This document shows, in pieces, positions 24,712 through 34,273 of a DNA stretch of 64,000 bases. Within the stretch, counting starts at the first letter, position 1. Every line of letters begins with the position of its first letter. The notes beneath the pieces are model-generated. The model did not search any database. It was not told where the DNA came from and saw only the letters and a program-made list of their open reading frames with translations. Position numbers and translations under genes: made by a program. Location: the NCBI GenBank assembly GCA_021324885.1, contig JAJPIF010000024.1:1-64000 (forward strand), read 5' to 3'. The DNA comes from Pseudomonadota bacterium (GTDB lineage Bacteria; Desulfobacterota; Binatia; Binatales; Binataceae).

Positions 24712-26280
24712 ATGAACCGCGCGCCTACGTCCGATTCTCCGCGGCGGATTGCCTGCCTGCTGGTCAGGGAACTTCCGCTCGCGGCGATGGTCCGGGCCAA
24801 TCCCGAACTGCGCGACGCCGCCTTTGCCTTGAGTATTGGCACGGGACCGCGCGCTGCGCTCGGATTTGTCTCCGCCCCGGCCCGGCGCGCCGGCGTTGTC
24901 CCCGCAATGACGGTGGCGCAGGCCAGCGCCGTCGTTCCCGACCTGACGATTCTGGCCTGCAATCCCGCCCTTGAACAAGCGGCTGCCGACGCCCTGATTG
25001 ATGTAGCCGAATCGTTTTCGCCGATCGTTGAAGACGGCGGCCCGGGCCGTGTCTATCTCGATCTGGCTGGCCTGAACGGACTTTACGGCGGCGAAGATGA
25101 AATGTCTGCGGAGCTGGCGCGGCGCGTCCGCCAGGTCGGGATGGAAGCTGATATCGGCATCGCCGCCAGCAAGGACATCGCGTGGATTGCCGCCCGCTGC
25201 GGCGGAGTCAGGATCATAGACGCCGGACGCGAAACCGAATTTCTCCAATGGGTGCCGCTGGAACTGCTCGGCCTCGAAGTAGATGTTGAACTTCAACTTG
25301 AACGTTTGGGGATTCGCCGCCTGGGCGATTTGGCGCGGCTTGACGTCCGTGAATTGGGCAGCCGGATGGGTGCCGGTGCGGTCGAATTGATGCGTCTGGT
25401 CAGAGGCCAGACCGGCGGACCCTTGAACTGCCGTCGTCCGGGCGAAATCTTCACCGAAAAGATCGAGCTGGACTACGCGATCGAATTGCTGGAACCACTG
25501 GGGTTCATCCTGCGCGGGATGCTGGATCGGCTGACCGCCAGGCTTAAGCTGCGCGGCTTGGTCGCGGGTGACCTGACGCTCTCGCTCGAAATGGCGGGAC
25601 GCCGCCGCGACGAGCGCCGGGTAACGATTGGAGCCGCCACTAATGAAGTCCGTTCGCTGCTGGCACTGATATTGCTCGATTTGGAAAAATCGCCGCCTTC
25701 TGAGGGCGTCGAGGCGGTGCAATTGTCGGTGCAGGCGCGTGTTTCCCGTCCGGCTCAAAGCGATATGTTCCTGCCGCCCGCACCGGCGCCCGAGCGCTTG
25801 CAGACCACGCTGGCCCGGCTGTCCGCGTTGTGCGGACCGGACAATGTCGGAACTCTGCTCCCCGCCAACTCCCATCGCCCGGATGCGATCAAGCGGGTTG
25901 ATTTCGCGCCGCCTTGCGGCCCGTCGCAAGCGCAGGATCATGCGCAGACGGTAAATCGAATCGTGCTACGAGCGATTCGTCCGCCCCAGGAAGTTGAGGT
26001 GATGTCATCGCGCGGCGTGCCGCAATTCGTGCGCGGACAACATATCTGCGCTCGCGTGGTTTCGATCGCCGGACCATGGCGGCGTCAGGGTGAATGGTGG
26101 AAGACGGCGCTGGAGTCCGGCAACAGAACCGCGAATGGTACTGCCAAAGTCCCGCAAAATGGCCTGGCCGGCGGCTTCGCCCATGATTACTACGAGATGG
26201 CCCTGGATGACGGCGGGGTTTACCGCGTCTATCGCGACCTGCGCTCCGATCGATGGTTCGTTGACGGAATCTATGACTGA
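24712..26280 (+). CDS. imuB: ImuB-like, Y-family DNA polymerase homologue (probably inactive)
   Basis: A 522-residue member of the Y-family polymerase superfamily in its ImuB branch. The usual first catalytic motif (D-x-D-x-F-F-A) is replaced by ACLLVRELPLAAM, so the acidic active site is missing, as in ImuB, which serves as an adaptor between the sliding clamp and DnaE2. VYLDLAGLNGLYG corresponds to the palm region. The C-terminus (DDGGVYRVYRDLRSDRWFVD) is the typical ImuB end. TTG 24685 is in frame; ATG 24712 after GGGGGAGAG is preferred. No dnaE2 follows; a CoA-transferase comes next. Confidence 0.85.
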   Translation: MNRAPTSDSPRRIACLLVRELPLAAMVRANPELRDAAFALSIGTGPRAALGFVSAPARRAGVVPAMTVAQASAVVPDLTILACNPALEQAAADALIDVAESFSPIVEDGGPGRVYLDLAGLNGLYGGEDEMSAELARRVRQVGMEADIGIAASKDIAWIAARCGGVRIIDAGRETEFLQWVPLELLGLEVDVELQLERLGIRRLGDLARLDVRELGSRMGAGAVELMRLVRGQTGGPLNCRRPGEIFTEKIELDYAIELLEPLGFILRGMLDRLTARLKLRGLVAGDLTLSLEMAGRRRDERRVTIGAATNEVRSLLALILLDLEKSPPSEGVEAVQLSVQARVSRPAQSDMFLPPAPAPERLQTTLARLSALCGPDNVGTLLPANSHRPDAIKRVDFAPPCGPSQAQDHAQTVNRIVLRAIRPPQEVEVMSSRGVPQFVRGQHICARVVSIAGPWRRQGEWWKTALESGNRTANGTAKVPQNGLAGGFAHDYYEMALDDGGVYRVYRDLRSDRWFVDGIYD

Positions 26281-26383
26281 ACCATTCAATCGCGCAGCGC
26301 TTGCGGATGGCGCCGGACTTCTGAAAGATCGCGCAATATCATCACTATGCGTCAGTTCGATCGGCAACAAAAGGACATCTGGG

Positions 26384-27616
26384 ATGAGTGAAGGATTGTT
26401 TTCGGACCTCCGCGTCCTCGAGCTGGGCCAATTTATCGCCGGACCGCGAGTCGGTCGTCTGATGGCGGACCTTGGCGCCGAGGTGATCAAAATCGAACTG
26501 GCGCCCAGCGGCGATCTCATGCGCACTTATCCGCCGCTCAAGTCCGGCCAAAGCGGCGTCTTTATCCTGGAAAACCGCGGCAAGCAAAGTATCTGCGTTG
26601 ACCTCAATCGTCCAGAAGGCGCCGAAATCGTAAAAAATCTGGCCGCCAAAACCGATGTGGTGGTCGAAAATTTCAGTCCCGGAGTGCTGCCCCGCCGCGG
26701 CCTTGGTTACGAAGAACTGTCCCGCGCCAATCCCGGACTGATCATGTGCTCGATCACCGGTTTCGGCCAGACCGGGCCATTTGCCAATCGCCCCAGCAAT
26801 GACCGCCTCGCGCTCGCGATGAGCGGCATCATGCATCTGACGGGCGAACCCGACGGCCCGCCGATGCCGATCGGCACCTCGATGGCAGACTCCACCGCCG
26901 GCATCACCGCGTTTTCCGCTATCTGCGCCGCTCTGTTCGGACGCAGCCGCACCGGCCGCGGCCAATACATCGATATCTCGCTGATGGAGAGCCTGTTTCA
27001 CACCCTCGACCTGCCGCTCTCGATGTACCTGCTTGGCGACGGCCAGATCAGCCCGACTCGATTCGGTGTTCACAATCCGACCACGGCGCCGACCGGCACG
27101 TTCAAAGCCCGGGACGGCTACGTTGTGATTTCCGCGTTTATCCATCAGTGGGAATCCTTCGTCGAGGCGATTGGCAAGCCCGAGTTGCTGACCGATCCGC
27201 GCTTCAGCACGCCGGCCGAGCGGGCTAAAAACCGTTGCGCGCTCGCCGAGATCATCGAGGAATGGCTGCAATCGTTTGCGTCGCGCGACGAGCCATTGGC
27301 GATCCTCGCCGCGCATCGGGTGATCAGCGGTCCGGTGCTCGACGTTGGTGGTGCGATGAACCATCCGCAGATGGCGGCGCGGGGCGCAATCCAGAACGTG
27401 GAGCATCCGGGAATCGGTCCGATACCGCTGCCGGTCGCGCCATTGCGCTTTTCCAACGCACGGGTCGCGATTAGGGGGCGCACTCCCGCGCTGGGCGAGC
27501 ACAACGCGGCCGTGCTGTCGCGCCTTCTGGGTTACAGCGCCGAGCAGATCGCGGCGCTCACGGATTCGGGCGTCCTGGTCAGCAAGGTGCCATCGCCATG
27601 GAGTGCCGGGGAGTGA
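26384..27616 (+). CDS. CaiB/BaiF family class III CoA-transferase
   Basis: A 410-residue enzyme that moves CoA between carboxylic acids. It begins with the family opening LRVLELGQFIAGPRVGRLMADLGAEVIK, continues with VVVENFSPGVLPRRGLGYE and CSITGFGQTGPFA, and has the putative catalytic Asp in GTSMADSTAG. The frame is open from 26090, inside imuB, but ATG 26384 follows AAAGGA with 8-nt spacing and starts the domain. Downstream neighbours are a lipoprotein and an acyl-CoA dehydrogenase, which suggests activation and oxidation of an unknown acyl substrate. Confidence 0.92.
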   Translation: MSEGLFSDLRVLELGQFIAGPRVGRLMADLGAEVIKIELAPSGDLMRTYPPLKSGQSGVFILENRGKQSICVDLNRPEGAEIVKNLAAKTDVVVENFSPGVLPRRGLGYEELSRANPGLIMCSITGFGQTGPFANRPSNDRLALAMSGIMHLTGEPDGPPMPIGTSMADSTAGITAFSAICAALFGRSRTGRGQYIDISLMESLFHTLDLPLSMYLLGDGQISPTRFGVHNPTTAPTGTFKARDGYVVISAFIHQWESFVEAIGKPELLTDPRFSTPAERAKNRCALAEIIEEWLQSFASRDEPLAILAAHRVISGPVLDVGGAMNHPQMAARGAIQNVEHPGIGPIPLPVAPLRFSNARVAIRGRTPALGEHNAAVLSRLLGYSAEQIAALTDSGVLVSKVPSPWSAGE

Positions 27617-27951
27617 ACCAAAGCGGCGCGGCACTTGTGGCGATCGCCATTGTGCTGGGCCTGGGCGGCTGCGTGAAAGCGGAAAACATCCGTGCCGACC
27701 GCGACTGGTACACGCTGAAGGAAGCCACCAACGGCCGCAACATGGTGCTCGGCTCATTGCAAATATGCCAGAACGATCCCTCCTGCTCCGCCCAGCAGCG
27801 GATGGAACTGCAGAGCGAGTTCAATCGCGCCGAAGCTGAGTATGAAAAAGCCTGGTCGGCGGTCCAGTATGACCACGCCCACGGATGGTATGCCGACGTC
27901 GGTTCGATGCCGGCGTTCGCCCGCGACCAGTCGCTGGGGCTTTCGCCCTGA
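27598..27951 (+). CDS. small lipoprotein, function unknown
   Basis: A 117-residue protein with a hydrophobic leader ending in LGLGGC (lipobox Cys near residue 25), so it is probably envelope-anchored. The mature part is about 90 residues, with an ICQNDPSCS pair and a helical middle (QQRMELQSEFNRAEAEYEKAW). ATG 27598 overlaps the CoA-transferase end by 19 nt and keeps an Arg before the hydrophobic stretch. GTG 27613 forming a GTGA overlap is an alternative start. I do not recognise the family; coupling to the CoA-transferase may be only translational economy. Confidence 0.65.
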   Translation: MECRGVNQSGAALVAIAIVLGLGGCVKAENIRADRDWYTLKEATNGRNMVLGSLQICQNDPSCSAQQRMELQSEFNRAEAEYEKAWSAVQYDHAHGWYADVGSMPAFARDQSLGLSP

Positions 27952-28033
27952 AAGATGCCGATCGGCGCTGCTTTCCATTGCGCCGTCAGTTGCGCTACCT
28001 GTGGCATGGTGATGCCGCTGCGGAGGCAAGCCA

Positions 28034-29221
28034 ATGGATCAGCATTACACCGAGCGCGAGCAACGTTTTATCGACCTGGCAGCGGAACTGGCCGGCGATT
28101 TTGCCACGCGCGCCGCCCAACATGACGAAGACGGATCATTCCCGTATGAAAATTACGCCCGCTTGAAGGAAAGCGGTTACACCGTGCTGACGATTCCAGA
28201 GGAGCTGGGCGGGATGGGCGCGACTTTGCTCGAGCGGATCAAGGCGCAGGAACGGCTGGCCCAGGGCGACGGCGCTACGGCCCTGGCGATCAACATGCAT
28301 TTCAACACGCTGGGTTTGCTGATCGATGTGTGGCAGCGATCGCGCCCGCCGCATGTGGAGGCGAAACTCAAAAGGATCGCGCGCGAACGGCTGATCTGCG
28401 GGGGATCGGGATCGGAACCGGACAACGCTATCTACAGCCTGCGTCCGCGCACCACCGCGCGCCGCGTCCAGGGCGGATTCATCGTCAACGGCCGCAAGAT
28501 CTTCGGCACGCAAAGCGAGGCGATCGATTACTTTTTCGGACAGGCGCTGTGGGAAGACGGGCCGCAGGGACCGACGGTCCTGACCTTCTTCATTCCGGCC
28601 AAACAAACGCCGGGACTGATCTTTAAGGACGACTGGTACGTGATGGGGATGCGCTCGACGGCGTCGCGCAGTTCGGAACTGAAGGACGCCTTCGTCGCCG
28701 ACGAGGACGTGGCGGCGCAATACCGGGTGGGCAGGACCCTGCGCGTCACCAAGATTTTCGCCAAGGCGCCGTTTTCGATCGGCGCGCCGTATATCGGTAT
28801 CGCGATTGCGGCGCGCGATTTCGTGGTCGAGTTCATGCGCGATCGGCCGCGTTTCCCGCTCAAACATCCGATGAGCCATCTCCCCAGCGTCTACAACAAA
28901 GTCGGCGAGATGGACATGCTGATCGAGGGCGCGCGCGCCGCGATGTGGAAGGCGGCGGCGGAACTTGACCTTGACGATTCGGTCAACTGGTCGCGCAAAG
29001 CGGTGGCCGCGCGGATGATCGCGATCGAGAACTCGGTGCGCGTCGTTGACCTGGCGATGCGCGCGGTCGGCGGCGCCTCTTATTTCAAACGCTTTCCGCT
29101 CGAGCGCATGTTCCGCGACGTCCGCGCCGGCATCTATCATCCCTTCGACAGCGACGAGACGCTGGAACTGCTGGGCAAGACCGCCTTCAATATTCCGTGG
29201 CGAGCCGATCCCGAGGAGTGA
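28034..29221 (+). CDS. acyl-CoA dehydrogenase
   Basis: A 395-residue FAD enzyme that introduces the alpha-beta double bond into an acyl-CoA. The N-terminal helix domain (TVLTIPEELGGMGATLLERI), the middle FAD/substrate domain (ICGGSGSEPDNA, GFIVNGRKIFGTQSEA, DWYVMGMRSTASRSS) and the C-terminal helices (MRAVGGASYFKRFPLERMFRDVRAG) are in order. The start has a GGAGG 8 nt upstream. It lies downstream of a CoA-transferase, so the two may act in sequence. It ends 26 nt from the convergent SDR gene. Chain-length preference is unknown. Confidence 0.92.
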   Translation: MDQHYTEREQRFIDLAAELAGDFATRAAQHDEDGSFPYENYARLKESGYTVLTIPEELGGMGATLLERIKAQERLAQGDGATALAINMHFNTLGLLIDVWQRSRPPHVEAKLKRIARERLICGGSGSEPDNAIYSLRPRTTARRVQGGFIVNGRKIFGTQSEAIDYFFGQALWEDGPQGPTVLTFFIPAKQTPGLIFKDDWYVMGMRSTASRSSELKDAFVADEDVAAQYRVGRTLRVTKIFAKAPFSIGAPYIGIAIAARDFVVEFMRDRPRFPLKHPMSHLPSVYNKVGEMDMLIEGARAAMWKAAAELDLDDSVNWSRKAVAARMIAIENSVRVVDLAMRAVGGASYFKRFPLERMFRDVRAGIYHPFDSDETLELLGKTAFNIPWRADPEE

Positions 29222-29247
29222 ATGGCAGAGCGCGGAAATCGTATCCG

Positions 29248-30003
29248 CTACAAGATCGTCCAACCGCCGTCGACCACGAACGGCGCGCCGGTGGCGAAGG
29301 AGCCTTCCTCACTGGCCAAAAACAGGGCCATCCGCGCGATTTCCTCCGGCCGGCCCATCCGCTCCAGCACGGAGATGCGGTTTATCGCGTTTTGCTTGGG
29401 TTGTGCGCCTTTGCGGATTCGCACCGCCATCGGAGTCTCGATCGCGCCCGGACAGATGCAGTTGACGCGGATGTTGTAGCGGCCGTTCTCGACCGCCGCT
29501 ACTCGCGTCATCGCGATAACTCCGGCCTTCGCCGCAGCGTATCCGGCGCCGCCGCGAATCCCAATCAGACCCGCAATCGAAGCCTGATTGATAATCGAAC
29601 CGCCGCCCGCCCTGATCATGTGCGGAATCGTGTACTTCATACCGAGGAAAACGCCGCGCAGGTTGATCGCAATCACCTGGTCGAATGCCTCTTCCGGCAT
29701 CTTGCTGAGGTAGGCTGATTCGCCTTCGATGCCGGCATTGTTGTAGAGCACGGTTGGCGCTCCGAGTTGCTCGACCGTCGCAGCGACCATCTTCTGAACG
29801 TCTTCGCTTTTGGAAACGTCGGCGCGCAATCCGATCGCCTGACCACCGCTGGCCTTGATTTGCGCAACGGTTTCCTTCACGCCCTGTTCGGAAATATCGG
29901 CAACGGCGACTTTGGCGCCCTCGCTGGCGAACAATAGCGCCGTCGCCTGGCCCATCCCGGAGCCGGCGCCGGTGATAAGCGCAATTTTGTTGGCGAGCCT
30001 CAT
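29248..30003 (-). CDS. short-chain dehydrogenase/reductase (SDR)
   Basis: A 251-residue classical SDR: cofactor motif TGAGSGMGQAT near residue 11, LYNNAGIEGE as the NAG motif, and catalytic Ser-Tyr-Lys in NQASIAGLIG and AGYAAAKAG. The C-terminus is GAPFVVDGGWTIL. The frame is open upstream to 30045, but ATG 30003 follows GGAGG with 8-nt spacing and starts right at the domain. It is downstream of the sigma-54 response regulator gene on the same strand (93-nt gap). The substrate is unknown. Confidence 0.92.
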   Translation of the reverse strand: MRLANKIALITGAGSGMGQATALLFASEGAKVAVADISEQGVKETVAQIKASGGQAIGLRADVSKSEDVQKMVAATVEQLGAPTVLYNNAGIEGESAYLSKMPEEAFDQVIAINLRGVFLGMKYTIPHMIRAGGGSIINQASIAGLIGIRGGAGYAAAKAGVIAMTRVAAVENGRYNIRVNCICPGAIETPMAVRIRKGAQPKQNAINRISVLERMGRPEEIARMALFLASEEGSFATGAPFVVDGGWTIL

Positions 30004-30096
30004 CCTGCAAACCTCCATGGAGCGCGATGCGCCGGGCGCAACCATAACGCCGTGCGCCGGTATCCTGCAAACGCCGACGGTCGGGCAGCGGCCGCT

Positions 30097-31431
30097 TTAC
30101 TCGATCCCGTAGCGCTTGCGCTTGCGCCACAGCGTGGCGACGCTGATCCCGAGGGTGTCGGCGGCTTCTTCCAGCGTGACCGCGTCGGCCAGCACGCGCC
30201 GGATGTGTTCGCGCTCCACTTCCTCGAGCGAGACGGAGCTTTCGGGCGCCGGACGAGGCGGTGTCTGCGCACGGAAGATGCTGTCCGGCAGATCCTCATG
30301 ACGAATAGTGTCGCCGCGGCTGAGCACGACGGCGCGCTCGATTGCGTTGCGCAACTCACGCACGTTGCCCGGCCATCGATAGTGCGATAGCGCCTGTTCC
30401 GCCTCGGGCGCCAGTCTCAGTTTGGGACGGCGATTACGCGCCGCGGCGGTAGCCAGGAACCGCTGCGCCAGGGTCATGATGTCTTCGGACCGCTCGCGCA
30501 ACGCCGGGACTGACAGCACAATCACATTGATCCGGTAATAGAGGTCCTCGCGAAAGCGCCCTTGGGCGACTTCCAATTCGAGATTGCGGTTGGTCGCGGC
30601 GATGATACGGGCGTCCACTTCGACGGTAGAGGTCGCACCCACGCGCTCGAACCTTCGCTCCTGGAGAAAGCGCAGAAGCTTAGCCTGAAGCGTTACTGGC
30701 AGGTCCGCAATCTCGTCGAGGAAGACGGTGCCGCCATCGGCCGCTTCCAGGCGTCCTGGTTTGTCCTTGACCGCTCCGGTAAACGCGCCCCGCACGTGCC
30801 CGAACAATTCGCTTTCCAGCAACTGTTCGGAAAGCGTGGTGCAGCTTACCACCACGAACGGACGATCCGCGCGCGGGCTCCATCGATGAATCTCGCGCGC
30901 CAGCACGTTCTTGCCGGTGCCGCTTTCTCCCAGCAGCAGAATTGTAGCCTCACTGAGAGCGGCCAGATGCGCGGTTTCGATTAGCGTGCGCATGATCGGG
31001 CTGCGCGATTCCAGAATTGGCGTTTCCTCCAGTGCGGCACGCAGAGCGCGATTTTCAACCCGTAGATTGCCCAGCTCCAGCGCTCGTTCAACCACATGCT
31101 GCACTTCCTGGAGCGAGAAGGGCTTGCTCAGGTAATCGGTGGCCCCGGCCTTCATCGCGGCGACCGCATTTTCCACCGTCGCGTACGCCGTCATCAGGAC
31201 GACAGCGGCGTCGGGGGAGCGGCGTTTGATCTCCTTGAGCAGTTCCAGGCCGTTCATCTCGGCCATGCGGAAGTCGGTGAGGACCAAATCGAACCCGCCC
31301 CCATGAGCCATCGCTTCGAGGGCGCAGTGGGCATCAGGCGCGGTCGCGACAGTATGGCCGCAAGAGAGGAAGAAAGTTTCCAGCGAGCGCCGGATGTTTT
31401 TTTCGTCGTCAACTACGAGCAGCCTGGCCAT
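30097..31431 (-). CDS. sigma-54-dependent response regulator (NtrC/AlgB type)
   Basis: A 444-residue transcription activator. The receiver domain has acceptor D53 (LVLTDFRMAE). The AAA+ domain has Walker A GESGTGKNVLA, the sigma-54 contact loop GAFTGA, and Walker B GGTVFLDEIADLP. A Fis-type helix-turn-helix closes the protein (LEEAADTLGISVATLWRKRK). It activates sigma-54 promoters when phosphorylated by the kinase encoded just upstream. The start ATG 31431 lies inside the kinase gene (23-nt overlap); longer upstream frames add only a shadow of that gene. The target genes are not visible. Confidence 0.95.
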   Translation of the reverse strand: MARLLVVDDEKNIRRSLETFFLSCGHTVATAPDAHCALEAMAHGGGFDLVLTDFRMAEMNGLELLKEIKRRSPDAAVVLMTAYATVENAVAAMKAGATDYLSKPFSLQEVQHVVERALELGNLRVENRALRAALEETPILESRSPIMRTLIETAHLAALSEATILLLGESGTGKNVLAREIHRWSPRADRPFVVVSCTTLSEQLLESELFGHVRGAFTGAVKDKPGRLEAADGGTVFLDEIADLPVTLQAKLLRFLQERRFERVGATSTVEVDARIIAATNRNLELEVAQGRFREDLYYRINVIVLSVPALRERSEDIMTLAQRFLATAAARNRRPKLRLAPEAEQALSHYRWPGNVRELRNAIERAVVLSRGDTIRHEDLPDSIFRAQTPPRPAPESSVSLEEVEREHIRRVLADAVTLEEAADTLGISVATLWRKRKRYGIE

Positions 31432-33211
31432 CGGAGGCTCCCATCGGCAGTTCCACCGTGAATTCGCTGCCGCCGGCGGAACTCTCCACAAAGATACGCC
31501 CGCCGTGCCCTTCGACGATATCCTTGACGATGGCCAGACCGAGGCCGCCTCCGCCCGGCTCCAGGCCGTTCGGATTCCATTGAGCGAAGCGCTCGAACAG
31601 ATGCTGGCGAATCTGGGGCGCGATCCCCGGACCGCTGTCGCGGACCCGCAGCCGCACGCCGTCTTCGCAGGGTTGGACGCCGACCGTGATGGTGCCGCCG
31701 TTGGGAGTGTAGCGAAGAGCGTTGCCTACGAGGTTTGAAACCACCCACGAAAGCTTCACCGGATCTCCCATTACCGCCAGATGCGGCGCGGCGATTTCCG
31801 TTTGCAGTCTCACTTGTTTCTGCTCGGCCTGAATCGCGAAACTTTTGACCACCGAGTTCACCACATCGCTCAGATTAAGCGATACGCGGTGGATAGCGAT
31901 CGCGGCCGCCTCGCCATGCGCCAATCCCAGCAGGCTTTCCGCCAGATTGCGCATCCGAGCGGCCTCTTCCCGAATGGTGCTGACCCACTCGCGCTGTCTG
32001 GCATCCAGATTGTTCGCGGAGCGTTCGAGCAGCTCGGCCGCCAGCGCCAGCGAGGTCAGCGGCGTTTTGAGTTCATGGGAAAGAGTGGCGACCAGGTTGG
32101 CGCGCGCGCGATCCTTGTCGCGCAGATAGGTGATGTCCTGGAGGATCAGGATGGTTCCGAACGAAGGCCCCTGTGCCTGACGCAGGGGAACGGCCTTGAG
32201 CACGTAAGTATGGTCGCGCCCGCGCACGTGCAAATCCACTTCGATCTGCCGCCCGTCCGTCCGGGTGCGCATCTCGGCCAGAGCGGCGCGAATCCGCAAA
32301 TAATGGGGATGGCTGCTGTCGAGATCGTCGAACGGGCTGCCCAGCGCAGCCTCGCGTTCGACGCCCAGGATAATGGCCGCCAGTTCGTTGATGTGGGCCA
32401 CAATTCCCCGCGGATCGATCATTACGATACCGTCTTCAAGGCTTTCGATGATCGCCTCGGTCTTGCTCTTCTCGTAGATCAGCCGGTCGACATTGAGCTT
32501 GTCGAATTCCTCCAGCCGTTGCGCCATCCGGTTGAATTCCTGCGCCACCGCCTGCAGTTCGGCGATCGGCTGCTCGCCCAGGCGCAGGGAAGGTCCGCGC
32601 AGGCTGAAACTGCGCAGACGATCAGTAAGTTCGTCCAGGGGTTTCGAAATCGTCCAGGCCAGAGTCCAGGAAAGCGCGATTCCGAGGATGAAGAGCAGCG
32701 CCAGGCCGGCCGCGTATTCATAGGCCAGCCGCTTGCCCATTAAGCTGGCCCGGCTGTCGGCCCGGAACATCGCCTCCTGGTTGATCCGCACCAGTTCGTC
32801 CAGGCGGCCGCGGATGGCGTCGAACTCATCGCCGACTTGCGCCTTCGGGTTCCCGGCCAGGGTGTCGAAAAGCGCGATAGCCCGTCGATCGATGTCGTCC
32901 GCGAGCTTGTCCTCGCCGACTTCCGTGATGTCGCCAAGTTCCACGTTGATCCAATGCATGAACTCCTGGCGATTTGCGGCCAGCACCTCGGGCGTCAGGT
33001 TGCCTTGCGCCTGCGCGAGCTGGGTTGCGTCCAGCGCGGCGGTCATGTGCTGCGCGGCCTCGATACTGAGGTAGTTGCGATACAGGGTGCTGCGAATCGC
33101 CCCGGCCAGGCGATACACTCTGGGCAGCGCGATCACGCCCAAGGCCAGCGCAATGGCGAGCATCAGCAAGGTGCCGTTGCGAATCCTGCTTCTGAGCGGA
33201 GGCGCTTTCAT
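31409..33211 (-). CDS. membrane sensor histidine kinase, KinB-like
   Basis: A 600-residue kinase paired with the NtrC-type regulator. Two membrane helices (MLAIALALGVIALP near residue 20, and AYEYAAGLALLFILGIALSW near residue 165) frame a periplasmic all-helical sensor of about 130 residues. A HAMP segment, a PAS domain (IIESLEDGIVMIDPRG) and HisKA with H379 (TLSHELKTPLTSL) follow, then HATPase boxes NLVGNALRYTP, DSGPGI and GGGGLGLAIV. The layout resembles KinB, which pairs with AlgB in Pseudomonas. The start ATG 33211 is preferred over 33298 because the leader is otherwise unlike a membrane protein. Confidence 0.92.
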   Translation of the reverse strand: MKAPPLRSRIRNGTLLMLAIALALGVIALPRVYRLAGAIRSTLYRNYLSIEAAQHMTAALDATQLAQAQGNLTPEVLAANRQEFMHWINVELGDITEVGEDKLADDIDRRAIALFDTLAGNPKAQVGDEFDAIRGRLDELVRINQEAMFRADSRASLMGKRLAYEYAAGLALLFILGIALSWTLAWTISKPLDELTDRLRSFSLRGPSLRLGEQPIAELQAVAQEFNRMAQRLEEFDKLNVDRLIYEKSKTEAIIESLEDGIVMIDPRGIVAHINELAAIILGVEREAALGSPFDDLDSSHPHYLRIRAALAEMRTRTDGRQIEVDLHVRGRDHTYVLKAVPLRQAQGPSFGTILILQDITYLRDKDRARANLVATLSHELKTPLTSLALAAELLERSANNLDARQREWVSTIREEAARMRNLAESLLGLAHGEAAAIAIHRVSLNLSDVVNSVVKSFAIQAEQKQVRLQTEIAAPHLAVMGDPVKLSWVVSNLVGNALRYTPNGGTITVGVQPCEDGVRLRVRDSGPGIAPQIRQHLFERFAQWNPNGLEPGGGGLGLAIVKDIVEGHGGRIFVESSAGGSEFTVELPMGASDGQAARS

Positions 33212-33325
33212 CGTGGCGGCTTTTGCTGCCAATCCTGTCGACACGCCGTTTCCATCCACGATATTTTGTGCCGAAAGTATAAGTCGGGGAAAGCCCAAGT
33301 CGGGGAAAGCCCGATTCCGGCCGGT

Positions 33326-33691
33326 TCAGGCCCCTTGTCTGGCAGTCATGATTTGAATGATGCCGTCGGCGCGGCGGATCGCCTTGCGCGATCTCGCCGC
33401 CAGCGGTTGGATCGCTGGCTGTTGGTGCCGGCGAGGGGCTCTGGCCGAATCTGGTTGACAGGGACCGTCGCTGAACGTGCTCACCCGCGCGATGGTTTCG
33501 CAGTCTGACAGCAGCTGGCCCGCATCTCCCAGCGCGCGGACCTTGCCGCTCCAGTTCTCGACCACAAAGGCCCATCCGCAACGCAGGCAGGTATAGCGGT
33601 ACCGATGTGCCTTGAACCAGCCGCGCGGCCGACCCAGGTCCTTTATGAGGTAATCGTGTTTAAGCGGTCCAGTGGCTCGTTGCATCGGCAC
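33326..33691 (-). CDS. hypothetical small protein with CxxC motif
   Basis: A 121-residue frame on the strand and upstream of the kinase. The first half looks like a folded domain (KHDYLIKDLGRPRGWFKAH, then YTCLRCGWAFVVENWSG) with a CLRC pair that could bind zinc. The second half is Arg/Pro-rich and less convincing. A later Cys pair (LSDCET, DGPCQP) may complete a metal site. I do not recognise the family and cannot rule out a non-coding frame. Confidence 0.4.
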   Translation of the reverse strand: MPMQRATGPLKHDYLIKDLGRPRGWFKAHRYRYTCLRCGWAFVVENWSGKVRALGDAGQLLSDCETIARVSTFSDGPCQPDSARAPRRHQQPAIQPLAARSRKAIRRADGIIQIMTARQGA

Positions 33692-33847
33692 CCTGGGATG
33701 CCGTCAGAGCACGAGCTGTGCCGTGGCGGGAATGGCCGGTTTTACACGTCCGATGCGATTCATTTCCAATTCCGCTTTTCAGCTTGCATGAACTCATTTT
33801 CACTTTGAAACGTGATTGAGCCGGGCGCGTCGTGTAACCATTGAGGC

Positions 33848-34255
33848 ATGCTTTTGATACGGCTTTTCGCGACGCTGACGGGGGCGGCGATGCTTGAGGT
33901 GGGTGGCGACGCCCTGATGCGGATGGGACTTCACAGGCATGCGGCCGCGCTGGCGGCGGGCGCGGGCTGCCTGATCCTGTACGGCGTTGTGGTCAATTTT
34001 GGCGGAATCGATTTTGGCCGGCTGATGGGCGCCTACATCGTTGTCTTTTTTATCGTCTCGCAAATCTTCGCGATGCTCGCTTTCGGCCAGTTGCCAACGG
34101 TCCGCGCCGTGTTGGCCGGCGCTTTGATGATTGCCGCGGCGGGAGTGCTGTTGACGCCAGCGCCGGTCCATCAGCTGTGGTCCACGCCGATCGCGTCACG
34201 GCCGCCAGTTCCTGGAACTGCAGCCGCTGCATCGGACGATCCCGGCCGACGTTGA
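33848..34255 (+). CDS. small four-helix membrane protein, DMT/SMR-like
   Basis: A 135-residue hydrophobic protein with about four helices. The first carries a conserved-looking acid (AAMLEVGGDALMRMGL), the second begins with LILYGVVVNFGGIDFGRLMG and the third is AYIVVFFIVSQIFAMLAFG. Size and layout are those of small drug/metabolite transporters, which work as dimers, but the family is not certain. The C-terminal 25 residues are polar and disordered-looking. It converges on the KdpD-like gene with 18 nt between stops. Confidence 0.65.
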   Translation: MLLIRLFATLTGAAMLEVGGDALMRMGLHRHAAALAAGAGCLILYGVVVNFGGIDFGRLMGAYIVVFFIVSQIFAMLAFGQLPTVRAVLAGALMIAAAGVLLTPAPVHQLWSTPIASRPPVPGTAAAASDDPGRR

Positions 34256-34273
34256 AACGGCGATCACGGCGAT

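Noticed and set aside
24610-25941. 443-codon minus-strand frame
   Set aside because: It is antisense to imuB; there is no ribosome site and composition is Arg/Gln-rich as expected for a shadow frame.
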